Shown: positions 6,383-12,074 of the stretch, piece by piece
How positions within the stretch are numbered: position 1 is the first letter of the stretch
Layout of the letters: each line of letters starts with the position of its first letter
Assembly (NCBI GenBank): GCA_937890045.1
Contig: CALBXV010000590.1
Span: forward strand, 1 to 12,074
Origin: an uncultured archaeon
GTDB lineage: Archaea; Thermoproteota; Nitrososphaeria; Nitrososphaerales; CALBXV01
Direction: 5' to 3'
Length of the DNA stretch: 12,074 nucleotides
Program-made: the position numbers and the translations under genes
The notes under the pieces: generated by a model
What the model was told of the DNA's origin: nothing
Database searches by the model: none
Seen by the model: only the letters and a program-made list of their open reading frames with translations

Positions 6383-6774
6383 TTTCCCCATTTATCTCGT
6401 TTAACAATTGTCGCCATAATACCATAATTAGATATATCTAAAAATGCATCGTCTATTGGTTCATCTTTTACAGCAGAGTCTCTGTTATTTAATAACAATG
6501 TTTTTATTCTCTGGATTTTATCATTTAATCTAAAAAAAAGTCCAATTAAAGATAACTTCACTTCTTCTTCTGTTATTAATTGAGTTCCCACTGCAATATT
6601 CCCTGGACCATAATCATGTTGTTTGTGTAAGAACAATTCATATTGTTCTCGTTGAATCTTCTTGAACTCGTCGGTCATCTCTGGCCATTCAAGTTCCATT
6701 TGTTCTACTATTGACAGGTTAGGATTATCTTTAGTATACTTTCTAACTGTCTTAGAATCTGTTATAACTTTCAT
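6379..6774 (-). CDS. DUF1599/Nmad1-like protein, 131 aa
   Basis: The signature is a helical domain with HDYGPGNIAVG (53-63), then GLFFRLNDKIQRIKTLL (78-94), then PIDDAFLDISNYGIMATIV (106-124). This order, DYG-x-x-N followed by R-x-x-D-K-x-x-R and D-x-x-x-D-x-x-NY, matches what I recall of the DUF1599 family, renamed nucleotide modification associated domain 1 from comparative genomics of phage base-modification systems. Conserved acidic residues at D109 and D113 and the Asn/Tyr pair may bind a nucleotide. The biochemical activity of the family is not established to my knowledge. The start overlaps the clamp loader small subunit stop as ATGA, tying its expression to the replisome. A nucleotide-metabolism or DNA-modification role is inference. 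Confidence 0.7.
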   Translation of the reverse strand: MKVITDSKTVRKYTKDNPNLSIVEQMELEWPEMTDEFKKIQREQYELFLHKQHDYGPGNIAVGTQLITEEEVKLSLIGLFFRLNDKIQRIKTLLLNNRDSAVKDEPIDDAFLDISNYGIMATIVKRDKWGK

Positions 6775-7289
6775 TCTACATTTCCGGCTGTATATCCGCC
6801 GACAGTACCTAGAACGTTTAAACCAGCTTCTTCTATCTTTTTAGGTTCAATGCCCCATTTTTGAGCTAATTGTCCTAACTCTAACATACCACCTTCAGTA
6901 AGATAATACATTTCAATCATATCATATGCTTCTTTTTTGCTAACTTCTTCGTGATTAGCTACGATATTAATTAACCAATTTGGATATTCCATTTGATTTC
7001 TCCTCTTAATATATTTTAACCATTGTTTACCTTTAGGTAATACGTTGGTGTATAATTTGTATAATTCTTTTGGTTGTAAACTATATTTCTGTAATTCATT
7101 TACTAACTCAACCCACTCCATTTTCATAGACAAAAATCTATGAGTCATATAATTAGACCAAGACTTTTTATCTTCGTCTGATATCTCTTCCCAATAATTA
7201 GGACTTTGAACCGCTGTTATCGCTTGAATGTGGTCGAATAAACTTTTTCTTTTTACTAAAGATTTTTTCGTATTTCTTTTCCCACTCAT
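6771..7289 (-). CDS. 62: Clamp loader small subunit (gp62-like)
   Basis: A 172-residue protein matching T4 gp62 in size (187 aa) and in the central signature: LYTNVLPKGKQWLKYIKRRN (79-98) parallels the VPRGKRYGKWAK segment I recall for gp62. A helical C-terminal half follows (WLINIVANHEEVSKKEAYDMIEMYYLTEGG). In T4, one gp62 joins four gp44 subunits to load the clamp on primed DNA; gp62 has no ATPase motif and none is seen here. The first 16 residues are basic and probably not conserved; the core starts at LFDHIQAI (17-24). The start lies inside the preceding 57-aa ORF in another frame (92-bp overlap), with no good ribosome-binding site before it, and no other ATG/GTG/TTG start precedes the core. 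Weak initiation would suit a subunit needed at one quarter of the ATPase level. Confidence 0.82.
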   Translation of the reverse strand: MSGKRNTKKSLVKRKSLFDHIQAITAVQSPNYWEEISDEDKKSWSNYMTHRFLSMKMEWVELVNELQKYSLQPKELYKLYTNVLPKGKQWLKYIKRRNQMEYPNWLINIVANHEEVSKKEAYDMIEMYYLTEGGMLELGQLAQKWGIEPKKIEEAGLNVLGTVGGYTAGNVE

Positions 7290-7371
7290 CTAGACTAATA
7301 CCTTTTCTCGGTGAATCTCCTTTTCCTGCAGAAGATTTACCTGAAAATATTGATTTTCTTTTTTCACTCAT
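7198..7371 (-). CDS. Small Lys-rich protein, 57 aa, overlapping the gp62-like gene
   Basis: The ORF starts MSEKRKSIFSGKSSAGKGDS, continues PRKGISLDEWEKKYEKIFSK and ends in a KKK stretch and a Ser-rich tail. The ATG overlaps the TGA of the zinc-ribbon gene as ATGA, which supports real, coupled translation. It is predicted to be a disordered basic N-terminus followed by an amphipathic helix (ISLDEWEKKYEKIF, about 25-38). I have an impression of short phage proteins with a similar 'GD-PR-K...W-K-Y-x-x-IF-KKK' pattern in marine T4-like genomes, but no function. It overlaps the next gene by 92 bp in another frame, so its last third could be only loosely constrained. Its codon use resembles the neighbours. 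Confidence 0.6.
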   Translation of the reverse strand: MSEKRKSIFSGKSSAGKGDSPRKGISLDEWEKKYEKIFSKKKKFIRPHSSDNSGSKS

Positions 7372-7655
7372 ATGTCCAAACTTGGAAATTTATTTGACTT
7401 TGTTTCTTCTTCTACTCCACTACCGTCTAACATTCCCTCAGCAACTTGACCACAATTTCCACAACTATATACTTGAACGGGAATCAAAGCTTCTTGTCCG
7501 TTTGGTGATACTATAGCTGATAATCTTTTTAATATGAATGAAGTTATAAATAAGTAGTTATCACAACTACTACATTTAATTGTTTCTGCATCTCTTAAAT
7601 CAACTTGAACTTGAGCCTTTGGTTTCTTCATTTTTTTCATTGGGTGCATACTCAT
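7368..7655 (-). CDS. Zinc-ribbon protein, 95 aa
   Basis: Two CxxC pairs, CSSC at 28-31 and CGNC at 65-68, flank a beta-rich segment (YLFITSFILKRLSAIV and EALIPVQVYSC), the layout of a zinc ribbon that would bind one Zn2+. The N-terminus is basic (MHPMKKMKKPKAQVQV) and the C-terminus acidic then short (GVEEETKSNKFPSLDI). The ATG overlaps the stop of the clamp loader ATPase gene as ATGA, and an AGGAGT ribosome-binding site lies at 7667-7662. Its position between the two clamp loader subunit genes suggests a replication or transcription role, such as a DNA-binding adaptor. That is inference, and no named family is recognised. Confidence 0.8.
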   Translation of the reverse strand: MSMHPMKKMKKPKAQVQVDLRDAETIKCSSCDNYLFITSFILKRLSAIVSPNGQEALIPVQVYSCGNCGQVAEGMLDGSGVEEETKSNKFPSLDI

Positions 7656-8572
7656 TTTATTACTCCTAATAATTCTATAATCATAGCCATAGCATTGATT
7701 TCTTTATCAACTACTCGACTATCACTTAACTCATATTTTGCTATTATTAAAATACATTCTGCTACATGACCTTTTCCATATCCATCTACTTCATCATATA
7801 ACAACCGAAATAAATCAGCAAAATCTGTAATTTGTGAATCAGCTACCAACTGTCTTATATTTTTAAATGCATTTTTTTTATCTTGCGTTTCTATAATCTT
7901 TAATAATTTTAATTTATAATCATTCTGTATAATACTTGATGTATCTAATTTGAGTTTACCATTAACGACATTTCTTTGAGCTGAATTAATGACTCTACGA
8001 ATATCTGGATATCCACTATCTACTAATACTTTTATATCTTCCATAGTATCTGTAACATTTTCATTTATTAAAATATTATGTAAATGTTTCGCTACTTCAC
8101 TCTTAGATGGTGGAATAACTTGAAATGATTGACAGCGACTTTGAATTGGGTCTATTATTCTCTCAACATAATTACAAGTTAGAATAAACCTACAATGTTT
8201 ACTGAATGTTTCCATTAAATTACGGAGTGCGGCTTGTGCATTTGGTGTAATGTAATCACACTCGTCTAAAATTATTATTTTTAAATCTTTGAAACCAACA
8301 GTTGAAGCAAATTGTCTAACTTTATTACGAACTGTATCTACACTATTTTCATCAGACGCATTAATATAAAGATAATCACATTCAATATTCTTTACAAGAA
8401 TTTTAGCTAAAGTAGTTTTACCTGTACCAGCCTTACCATATAAAAGTAAATGTGGTAAATCATTATTCTGTAAATAAATAGTTACTTTACTTTTGAGATG
8501 TTCATTACCAATATAAGTATCTAAAGAATACGGTCTATACTTTTCTACCCATAAAGTATTAGAATTATTCAT
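7652..8572 (-). CDS. 44: Clamp loader ATPase subunit (gp44-like, RFC small-subunit type)
   Basis: A 306-residue AAA+ ATPase that would open and close the sliding clamp on primer-template DNA. The sequence has the RFC box WVEKYRP (8-14), Walker A GKAGTGKT (46-53), NASDENSVDTVR (71-82) and Walker B IILDECD (100-106, acidic pair D103/E104). It also has sensor 1 around TCNY (132-135) and the arginine finger SRC (145-147), followed by the helical lid and collar. Length is close to T4 gp44 (319 aa). The DECD box and the NASDE segment look more like archaeal and eukaryotic RFC small subunits than T4 gp44 itself. The start overlaps the clamp stop as TAATG, and its own stop overlaps the zinc-ribbon gene as ATGA. 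It would work with the clamp upstream and the gp62-like subunit downstream. Confidence 0.93.
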   Translation of the reverse strand: MNNSNTLWVEKYRPYSLDTYIGNEHLKSKVTIYLQNNDLPHLLLYGKAGTGKTTLAKILVKNIECDYLYINASDENSVDTVRNKVRQFASTVGFKDLKIIILDECDYITPNAQAALRNLMETFSKHCRFILTCNYVERIIDPIQSRCQSFQVIPPSKSEVAKHLHNILINENVTDTMEDIKVLVDSGYPDIRRVINSAQRNVVNGKLKLDTSSIIQNDYKLKLLKIIETQDKKNAFKNIRQLVADSQITDFADLFRLLYDEVDGYGKGHVAECILIIAKYELSDSRVVDKEINAMAMIIELLGVIK

Positions 8573-9297
8573 TATGCTAATTCACTTGTTCCTACTAACC
8601 AATATGTAGACGAATAATTATCTATCTTAAAAGATATTTTACATAGTCCAGCACTACTAACATATAAAATAGCACTTTCACACTCTTTATTAGCTAACAA
8701 TATCTGACTAAAATATTCTGCGTTGAATGAAACTTCTTTAATATGTTGAAAATCTTGAGTATTTACTGGTATAGTAACTCTATCAGTTAAAGTTGCAGAA
8801 TGTCCTATGACTAACTTAGTCAAATCATTAACAGTTATTACTGTAAAAGTTGTAGCATCCTGTAAAGCAGATTTACCACCTATAAATTTATTTATTACAG
8901 TAGGAGTAATATGTATACTTAATTCAAAATCAGGAATATTCTGTAAACCTGGAGGTTCATTTATAATTGAAGGATCACTTAATACATAATCTACTGAAGA
9001 TACATTATCTGCTATTTTCATTGACAACGCTTTTTCTTCTGATTTAGTAATCGAAAAATTAATATCTGTATCCATTACTGATAGTAATTTTAATAATCGT
9101 TCTGTATTATAAATACCTATATGAGCATCTTCAAAATCCCATTTATCTAATTGTACTATCCCTAGCAAAGTCTTATCATCGGATACAAATCTTGTTTTTA
9201 ATTTTTGATTTACAAAATCACTTTTTAGTATTACTGACTCTGCTATCCCATTTAAATAATATTTACTAATAAAACGTACTAATTTCTGTTTATCCAT
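8572..9297 (-). CDS. 45: Sliding clamp (gp45-like), DNA polymerase processivity factor
   Basis: A 241-residue protein close to T4 gp45 (228 aa), which forms a trimeric ring that tethers the polymerase to DNA. Identification rests on length, position directly between polymerase and clamp loader genes, and clamp-like strand/helix patterns: VRFISKYYLNGIAESVILKS at 7-26, IGIYNTERLLKLLSVM at 60-75 and FNAEYFSQILLANKECESAI near 190-209. The last motif is the typical late helix of PCNA/gp45 folds. The C-terminus YWLVGTSELA is also typical of clamps ending in a strand. A good ribosome-binding site, AGGAG (9310-9306), lies 8 bp before the ATG. A 60-bp gap before the gene holds a near-palindrome similar to the one before the RHH-like gene, so it may be separately regulated. 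In T4-like phages the clamp also activates late transcription; nothing here shows that directly. Confidence 0.9.
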   Translation of the reverse strand: MDKQKLVRFISKYYLNGIAESVILKSDFVNQKLKTRFVSDDKTLLGIVQLDKWDFEDAHIGIYNTERLLKLLSVMDTDINFSITKSEEKALSMKIADNVSSVDYVLSDPSIINEPPGLQNIPDFELSIHITPTVINKFIGGKSALQDATTFTVITVNDLTKLVIGHSATLTDRVTIPVNTQDFQHIKEVSFNAEYFSQILLANKECESAILYVSSAGLCKISFKIDNYSSTYWLVGTSELA

Positions 9298-9305
9298 TAT
9301 AACTT

Positions 9306-9310
9306 CTCCT
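9306..9310 (-). promoter_or_regulatory. Strong ribosome-binding site for the sliding clamp gene
   Basis: AGGAG, extended to AGGAGAAG, lies 8 bp before the clamp ATG. It is among the best ribosome-binding sites in the window, which fits the need for a trimeric clamp in excess over polymerase and loader. Confidence 0.7.
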
Positions 9311-9321
9311 ATTGTTTATAA

Positions 9322-9341
9322 CTATATATACATATATATAA
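9322..9341. promoter_or_regulatory. Near-palindromic TA repeat, candidate second operator
   Basis: CTATATATACATATATATAA matches the perfect palindrome at 4670-4689 at 18 of 20 positions. It lies in the 60-bp gap between polymerase and sliding clamp genes, before the clamp ribosome-binding site. The same stretch read on the minus strand could also serve as a TATATA -10 element, with TTGAGA about 19 bp upstream as a weak -35. It may therefore be an operator overlapping a promoter for the clamp operon. Chance TA alternation is possible. Confidence 0.45.
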
Positions 9342-9357
9342 GTTTGTTTTCTCAAAA

Positions 9358-11862
9358 TCAAAAAAATCTTTCTATTGTCTTAGACGCATCAGTAGGTTCA
9401 CTCCACTTCATACTTTTATATAATCTCATAATTTTTTTATACAATGCTTTAGTATAAATCTTATCTGGATGTATATACTCTCTAATGAAATCTAATACTT
9501 CGAGTGGATCTTCATGTCCTTTATATGCTATAGTTTCTATACCTAAAGGATTTTGTTTTAAATATACCCATTTAATCTTATCACCGTTATGTATTCCGGA
9601 ATACTGTCTTGAAATCTTTTTATATTTAAGGAAATCATTATAATATAAAGCACTTTTAACGTGTACTGGTGTTCTTAAATAATGTGATTTAAATAGAGAA
9701 CCTTCCTTATTTCTATATTTATGTAAACCTTTTACACTTATTGGAATAGCAATTTTATTAAAATCCATTAATTTCATACTATTTTTAAAATTAATAATAA
9801 ATTTATCTAACTCTTTTTTAGGAACATTCATTAAAATATCTTCAAGTAATTTATTTAACATAACTCTCATAGCATCAGGAAAACTAGACCTAACAGTATC
9901 TAACCCTTTTACTAACATTTTATTAACTTTTTTACCGTTATCATTAATAATTTTAAGTCCATATCTTTTCTTTGTAACAAACAATCCACTCTTAGCAATA
10001 ACTTCTTGTTTAATATCAAATCTATGTTTATCTAAATTACAAAACTTTTTAGCAAAATAATCATAACCTCTATTTAAATAACTTTGTACTTCATCTGCTA
10101 TATTCAAAATAACTTTAGTCATTTGAGTATCACTACTCATATCTATATCAGGATGTCTTTTTTTAATTAAAGGTGTTGCTGAGTAAAATACTGAATCAGT
10201 ATCTATATAAATACAATAATCCTCTGTATCATTAAGTTCTTTATTATAATAAGCGTTTACTGCCTTTCTAGTAAATTTAATCAATGTTTGTCCTGTATAA
10301 GTAACTGCCTCTGCATTATCTAAATCATAAAATCTAAATACTGGTAATCCTAATACTCCATACAAACTATTCAAAACAATTTTCTGTAAATGTTGTCTTC
10401 TATCAAAATAATCTGATTTTATCTTATCACCTTCTTCATGAAATTTTTTAGATAATTTACGATATTCAACTCTCTCATCAAACCATTTTCTAAGTAAAGC
10501 GGGTAATAAACCGTCTTTATCAGTACGATATATTACACCATTAGTGGCTATACCTATAGATTCATTTTCAAACATTTTTTTCAATTCTGTTTCAGTATAT
10601 CTATTAATTAAATTCCCGTTATTAATAAGTGAATATGTTTTTCTATTATCTTTTTTTAAAAATTCTTCAGAGTTCCAACCTTCAATTTTACCCAATTTAG
10701 TTTCAGGTGAAATGTTTAAAGACATAATACAAGATGGATACATAGAAGTAATATCTAAATCATATACCCAATCATGTTTTCCACTCTGTGGTTCTTGTAC
10801 GTAAGCCCCCATAAATTTTTCAAATTTTGTATTCCCATCTTTTTTATGTTTATTTGGAGCGACAATATTATTTTTTCGTAAATATACTAAGATAGCTCCC
10901 TCAAGATATCGTGAACTCATAAATACGTCTTCATATGGTATATGACCTAAATGTGCTAACCCTCTAGCTATTTCAATAAAATCTAATTTATCATCAAGTT
11001 TCTTAACTAGTTTAACATCCTGTAAATTGTATTGTACAAATTTTTCTAAATCATTTTTATATAAATCATCTAAAGTACCTTCATATGCAACTTTCTTTTC
11101 ACCGACTTCATATTCACAGATATCATCTAATCTATAAGATGGTCTTTCACTAAAAGTATATTTTCTATACAACGCTAAATAATCTAAAATATTTACTCCC
11201 GCTATTTTATATCTATTATGAAAATCACTCCAATAAACTTGTTGTATTGGAGACAATAAATTAGCTATATTCTGTCCTAAAATTTGACAAGTTCTATTGT
11301 ACAAATAACTAACATCAAAAAATTCTACATTCCAACCTGTTAAAATTGTTGGTTGTATTTCCATATACTTTTTAAAAAATGCATTTAATAAATCATATTC
11401 ATCTTTAAAAGATACTATTATATCCCCATTTGTTCTTTTAACATCTGTTTCTAATTCTGATGATGGGTCTAATACATAACAAAAATATGTATTTAAAATT
11501 GGGTCATTAAATGCTATTGAAGTTATCTTATTTTCAGCTTTTTTAATATTCGGAAACCCTTGAGTTACTTCAACTTCAATATCAAATATTAAAGTTTTAT
11601 GTCCTTCTGAAACTTCATCTGAATCTGTATAATTATCAACTAAAACTCGAATTTCAGGGTTAACATCTGATTCGAACATACCTGGTTGTTCTTTATCCCA
11701 CTTATTTACTCTTTTTAATTTATCTCCATAAAGAGAAACATAACTACCAGTTCTATTTTTAACATAAGCATACTTCTTGTAACGAAAAGTTTGATGACCA
11801 AACTTATCGTCCCAAATATGCATTTTATTTATTCTTCTATCGTAATATATGTTTTGATACAT
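9358..11862 (-). CDS. 43: Family B DNA polymerase with 3'-5' exonuclease (gp43-like)
   Basis: The 834-residue replicative polymerase is slightly shorter than T4 gp43 (898 aa). The proofreading exonuclease carries LIFDIEVEV (D94, E96; Exo I), WNVEFFDVSYLYNR (N178, D183; Exo II) and YNLQDVKLV (D282; Exo III). The polymerase domain carries motif A DLDITSMYPS (D368, D370, Y375), motif B KIVLNSLYG (K494, N498, Y501, G502) and motif C YIDTDSVFY (D554, D556). KKRYG follows at 631-635. All catalytic residues are present, with no intein or homing endonuclease insertion. The C-terminus ends KTIERFF, resembling the clamp-binding peptide at the end of T4 gp43 and PIP boxes. The first ATG at 11862 follows a sigma70-like promoter and no other gene, so this is the head of the replication operon. 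The clamp follows 60 bp downstream. Confidence 0.97.
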   Translation of the reverse strand: MYQNIYYDRRINKMHIWDDKFGHQTFRYKKYAYVKNRTGSYVSLYGDKLKRVNKWDKEQPGMFESDVNPEIRVLVDNYTDSDEVSEGHKTLIFDIEVEVTQGFPNIKKAENKITSIAFNDPILNTYFCYVLDPSSELETDVKRTNGDIIVSFKDEYDLLNAFFKKYMEIQPTILTGWNVEFFDVSYLYNRTCQILGQNIANLLSPIQQVYWSDFHNRYKIAGVNILDYLALYRKYTFSERPSYRLDDICEYEVGEKKVAYEGTLDDLYKNDLEKFVQYNLQDVKLVKKLDDKLDFIEIARGLAHLGHIPYEDVFMSSRYLEGAILVYLRKNNIVAPNKHKKDGNTKFEKFMGAYVQEPQSGKHDWVYDLDITSMYPSCIMSLNISPETKLGKIEGWNSEEFLKKDNRKTYSLINNGNLINRYTETELKKMFENESIGIATNGVIYRTDKDGLLPALLRKWFDERVEYRKLSKKFHEEGDKIKSDYFDRRQHLQKIVLNSLYGVLGLPVFRFYDLDNAEAVTYTGQTLIKFTRKAVNAYYNKELNDTEDYCIYIDTDSVFYSATPLIKKRHPDIDMSSDTQMTKVILNIADEVQSYLNRGYDYFAKKFCNLDKHRFDIKQEVIAKSGLFVTKKRYGLKIINDNGKKVNKMLVKGLDTVRSSFPDAMRVMLNKLLEDILMNVPKKELDKFIINFKNSMKLMDFNKIAIPISVKGLHKYRNKEGSLFKSHYLRTPVHVKSALYYNDFLKYKKISRQYSGIHNGDKIKWVYLKQNPLGIETIAYKGHEDPLEVLDFIREYIHPDKIYTKALYKKIMRLYKSMKWSEPTDASKTIERFF

Positions 11863-11894
11863 TTAGATTATAAAATCCCCATTTTCTATATGTT

Positions 11895-11924
11895 AATATA
11901 CAAAGAAATAACCATATAAGTCAA
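11895..11924 (-). promoter_or_regulatory. Sigma70-like promoter for the DNA polymerase gene
   Basis: On the minus strand TTGACT (11924-11919) is followed after 18 bp by TATATT (11900-11895), close to the consensus -35 and -10 of the host housekeeping sigma factor. It sits in the 75-bp gap before the polymerase ATG, giving a leader of about 25-30 bases. It is the best promoter candidate in the window and suggests early expression by unmodified host RNA polymerase. Confidence 0.65.
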
Positions 11925-11937
11925 GACTTTTTTTAAA

Positions 11938-12074
11938 TTAATTTACATATTCTTGGTCATCAACATCGCCTGTCAATGGTGGTATCTCACATGAATCATT
12001 ATTACAAAAAAGGTCGACTTCTGCTTCTTCACCTTCAACACCTACAAAACTCAAATATCCAAGTTTTTTAACTT
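11938..12074 (-). CDS. C-terminal end of an unidentified protein (5' part outside window)
   Basis: This is the only one of the three minus-strand frames open from the window edge to a TAA at 11940-11938. The 44 residues read VKKLGYLSFVGVEGEEAEVD, LFCNNDSCEIPPLTGDVDDQ, EYVN. The tail is acidic and has two Cys five residues apart (CNNDSC). I do not recognise the family. The other frames stop within a few codons of the edge, and codon use is like the neighbours, so a real gene end is likely. It is the last gene before the polymerase promoter. Confidence 0.6.
   Translation of the reverse strand, partial: VKKLGYLSFVGVEGEEAEVDLFCNNDSCEIPPLTGDVDDQEYVN

Noticed and set aside
10544..10804. Plus-strand 86-codon open frame inside the polymerase gene
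   Set aside because: It is antisense to the conserved polymerase domain, has no ribosome-binding site or recognisable domain, and its composition is that of a reversed coding frame.

Overview
This window looks like part of an AT-rich (roughly 30% GC by eye) T4-like tailed phage genome, probably marine. The basis is a T4-type replisome set: a family B DNA polymerase (gp43-like), a sliding clamp (gp45-like), and a clamp loader made of an RFC-like ATPase (gp44-like) plus a small subunit (gp62-like). This is combined with glycosyltransferases and small zinc-ribbon proteins of the kind I associate with marine myoviruses of cyanobacteria and Pelagibacter. The host cannot be read from the sequence. 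Low GC would fit a Pelagibacter-type or similar host, but that is inference.

Every gene I accept is on the minus strand, so transcription runs from high to low coordinates. Packing is very tight: many junctions are ATGA or TAATG stop/start overlaps. The longest gaps between genes are 75 bp before the polymerase, 60 bp before the clamp and 36 bp before a small ribbon-helix-helix-like gene. I saw no tRNA, rRNA, CRISPR array, insertion sequence, integrase or convincing intrinsic terminator.

Layout in transcription order. (1) 12074-11938: the C-terminal end of an unidentified gene. (2) 11924-11860: a sigma70-like promoter, then DNA polymerase (to 9358). (3) 9297-6771: the processivity module, clamp, RFC-like clamp loader ATPase, a zinc-ribbon protein, a 57-residue ORF, and the clamp loader small subunit, whose start lies inside that small ORF. 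(4) 6774-4697: a DUF1599/Nmad1-like protein, a Cas4/AddB-type PD-(D/E)XK nuclease with four Fe-S-type cysteines, an unidentified 141-residue protein and a SLOG/DUF2493-type nucleotide-binding protein. (5) 4660-4335: a 63-residue ribbon-helix-helix-like protein and a 45-residue coiled-coil ORF. (6) 4326-1: a glycosylation block of two GT-B glycosyltransferases, two hypothetical proteins (one with a zinc ribbon), one GT-A (GT2-type) glycosyltransferase, and the first eight codons of a probable NAD(P)-dependent sugar-nucleotide epimerase/dehydratase.

Functionally, groups 2-4 would build the replication fork and process DNA ends and nucleotides, while group 6 would make and transfer sugars to an unknown acceptor (virion, host envelope or DNA). 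The most interesting unexplained signal is a 20-bp perfect TA-alternating palindrome directly before the ribbon-helix-helix-like gene, with an 18/20 copy directly before the sliding clamp gene. This suggests a small phage-encoded repressor that controls itself and the replication module. Also notable are the clamp loader small subunit start buried in another ORF, the non-T4 gene order with no regA, and a repeated basic tail on one glycosyltransferase.
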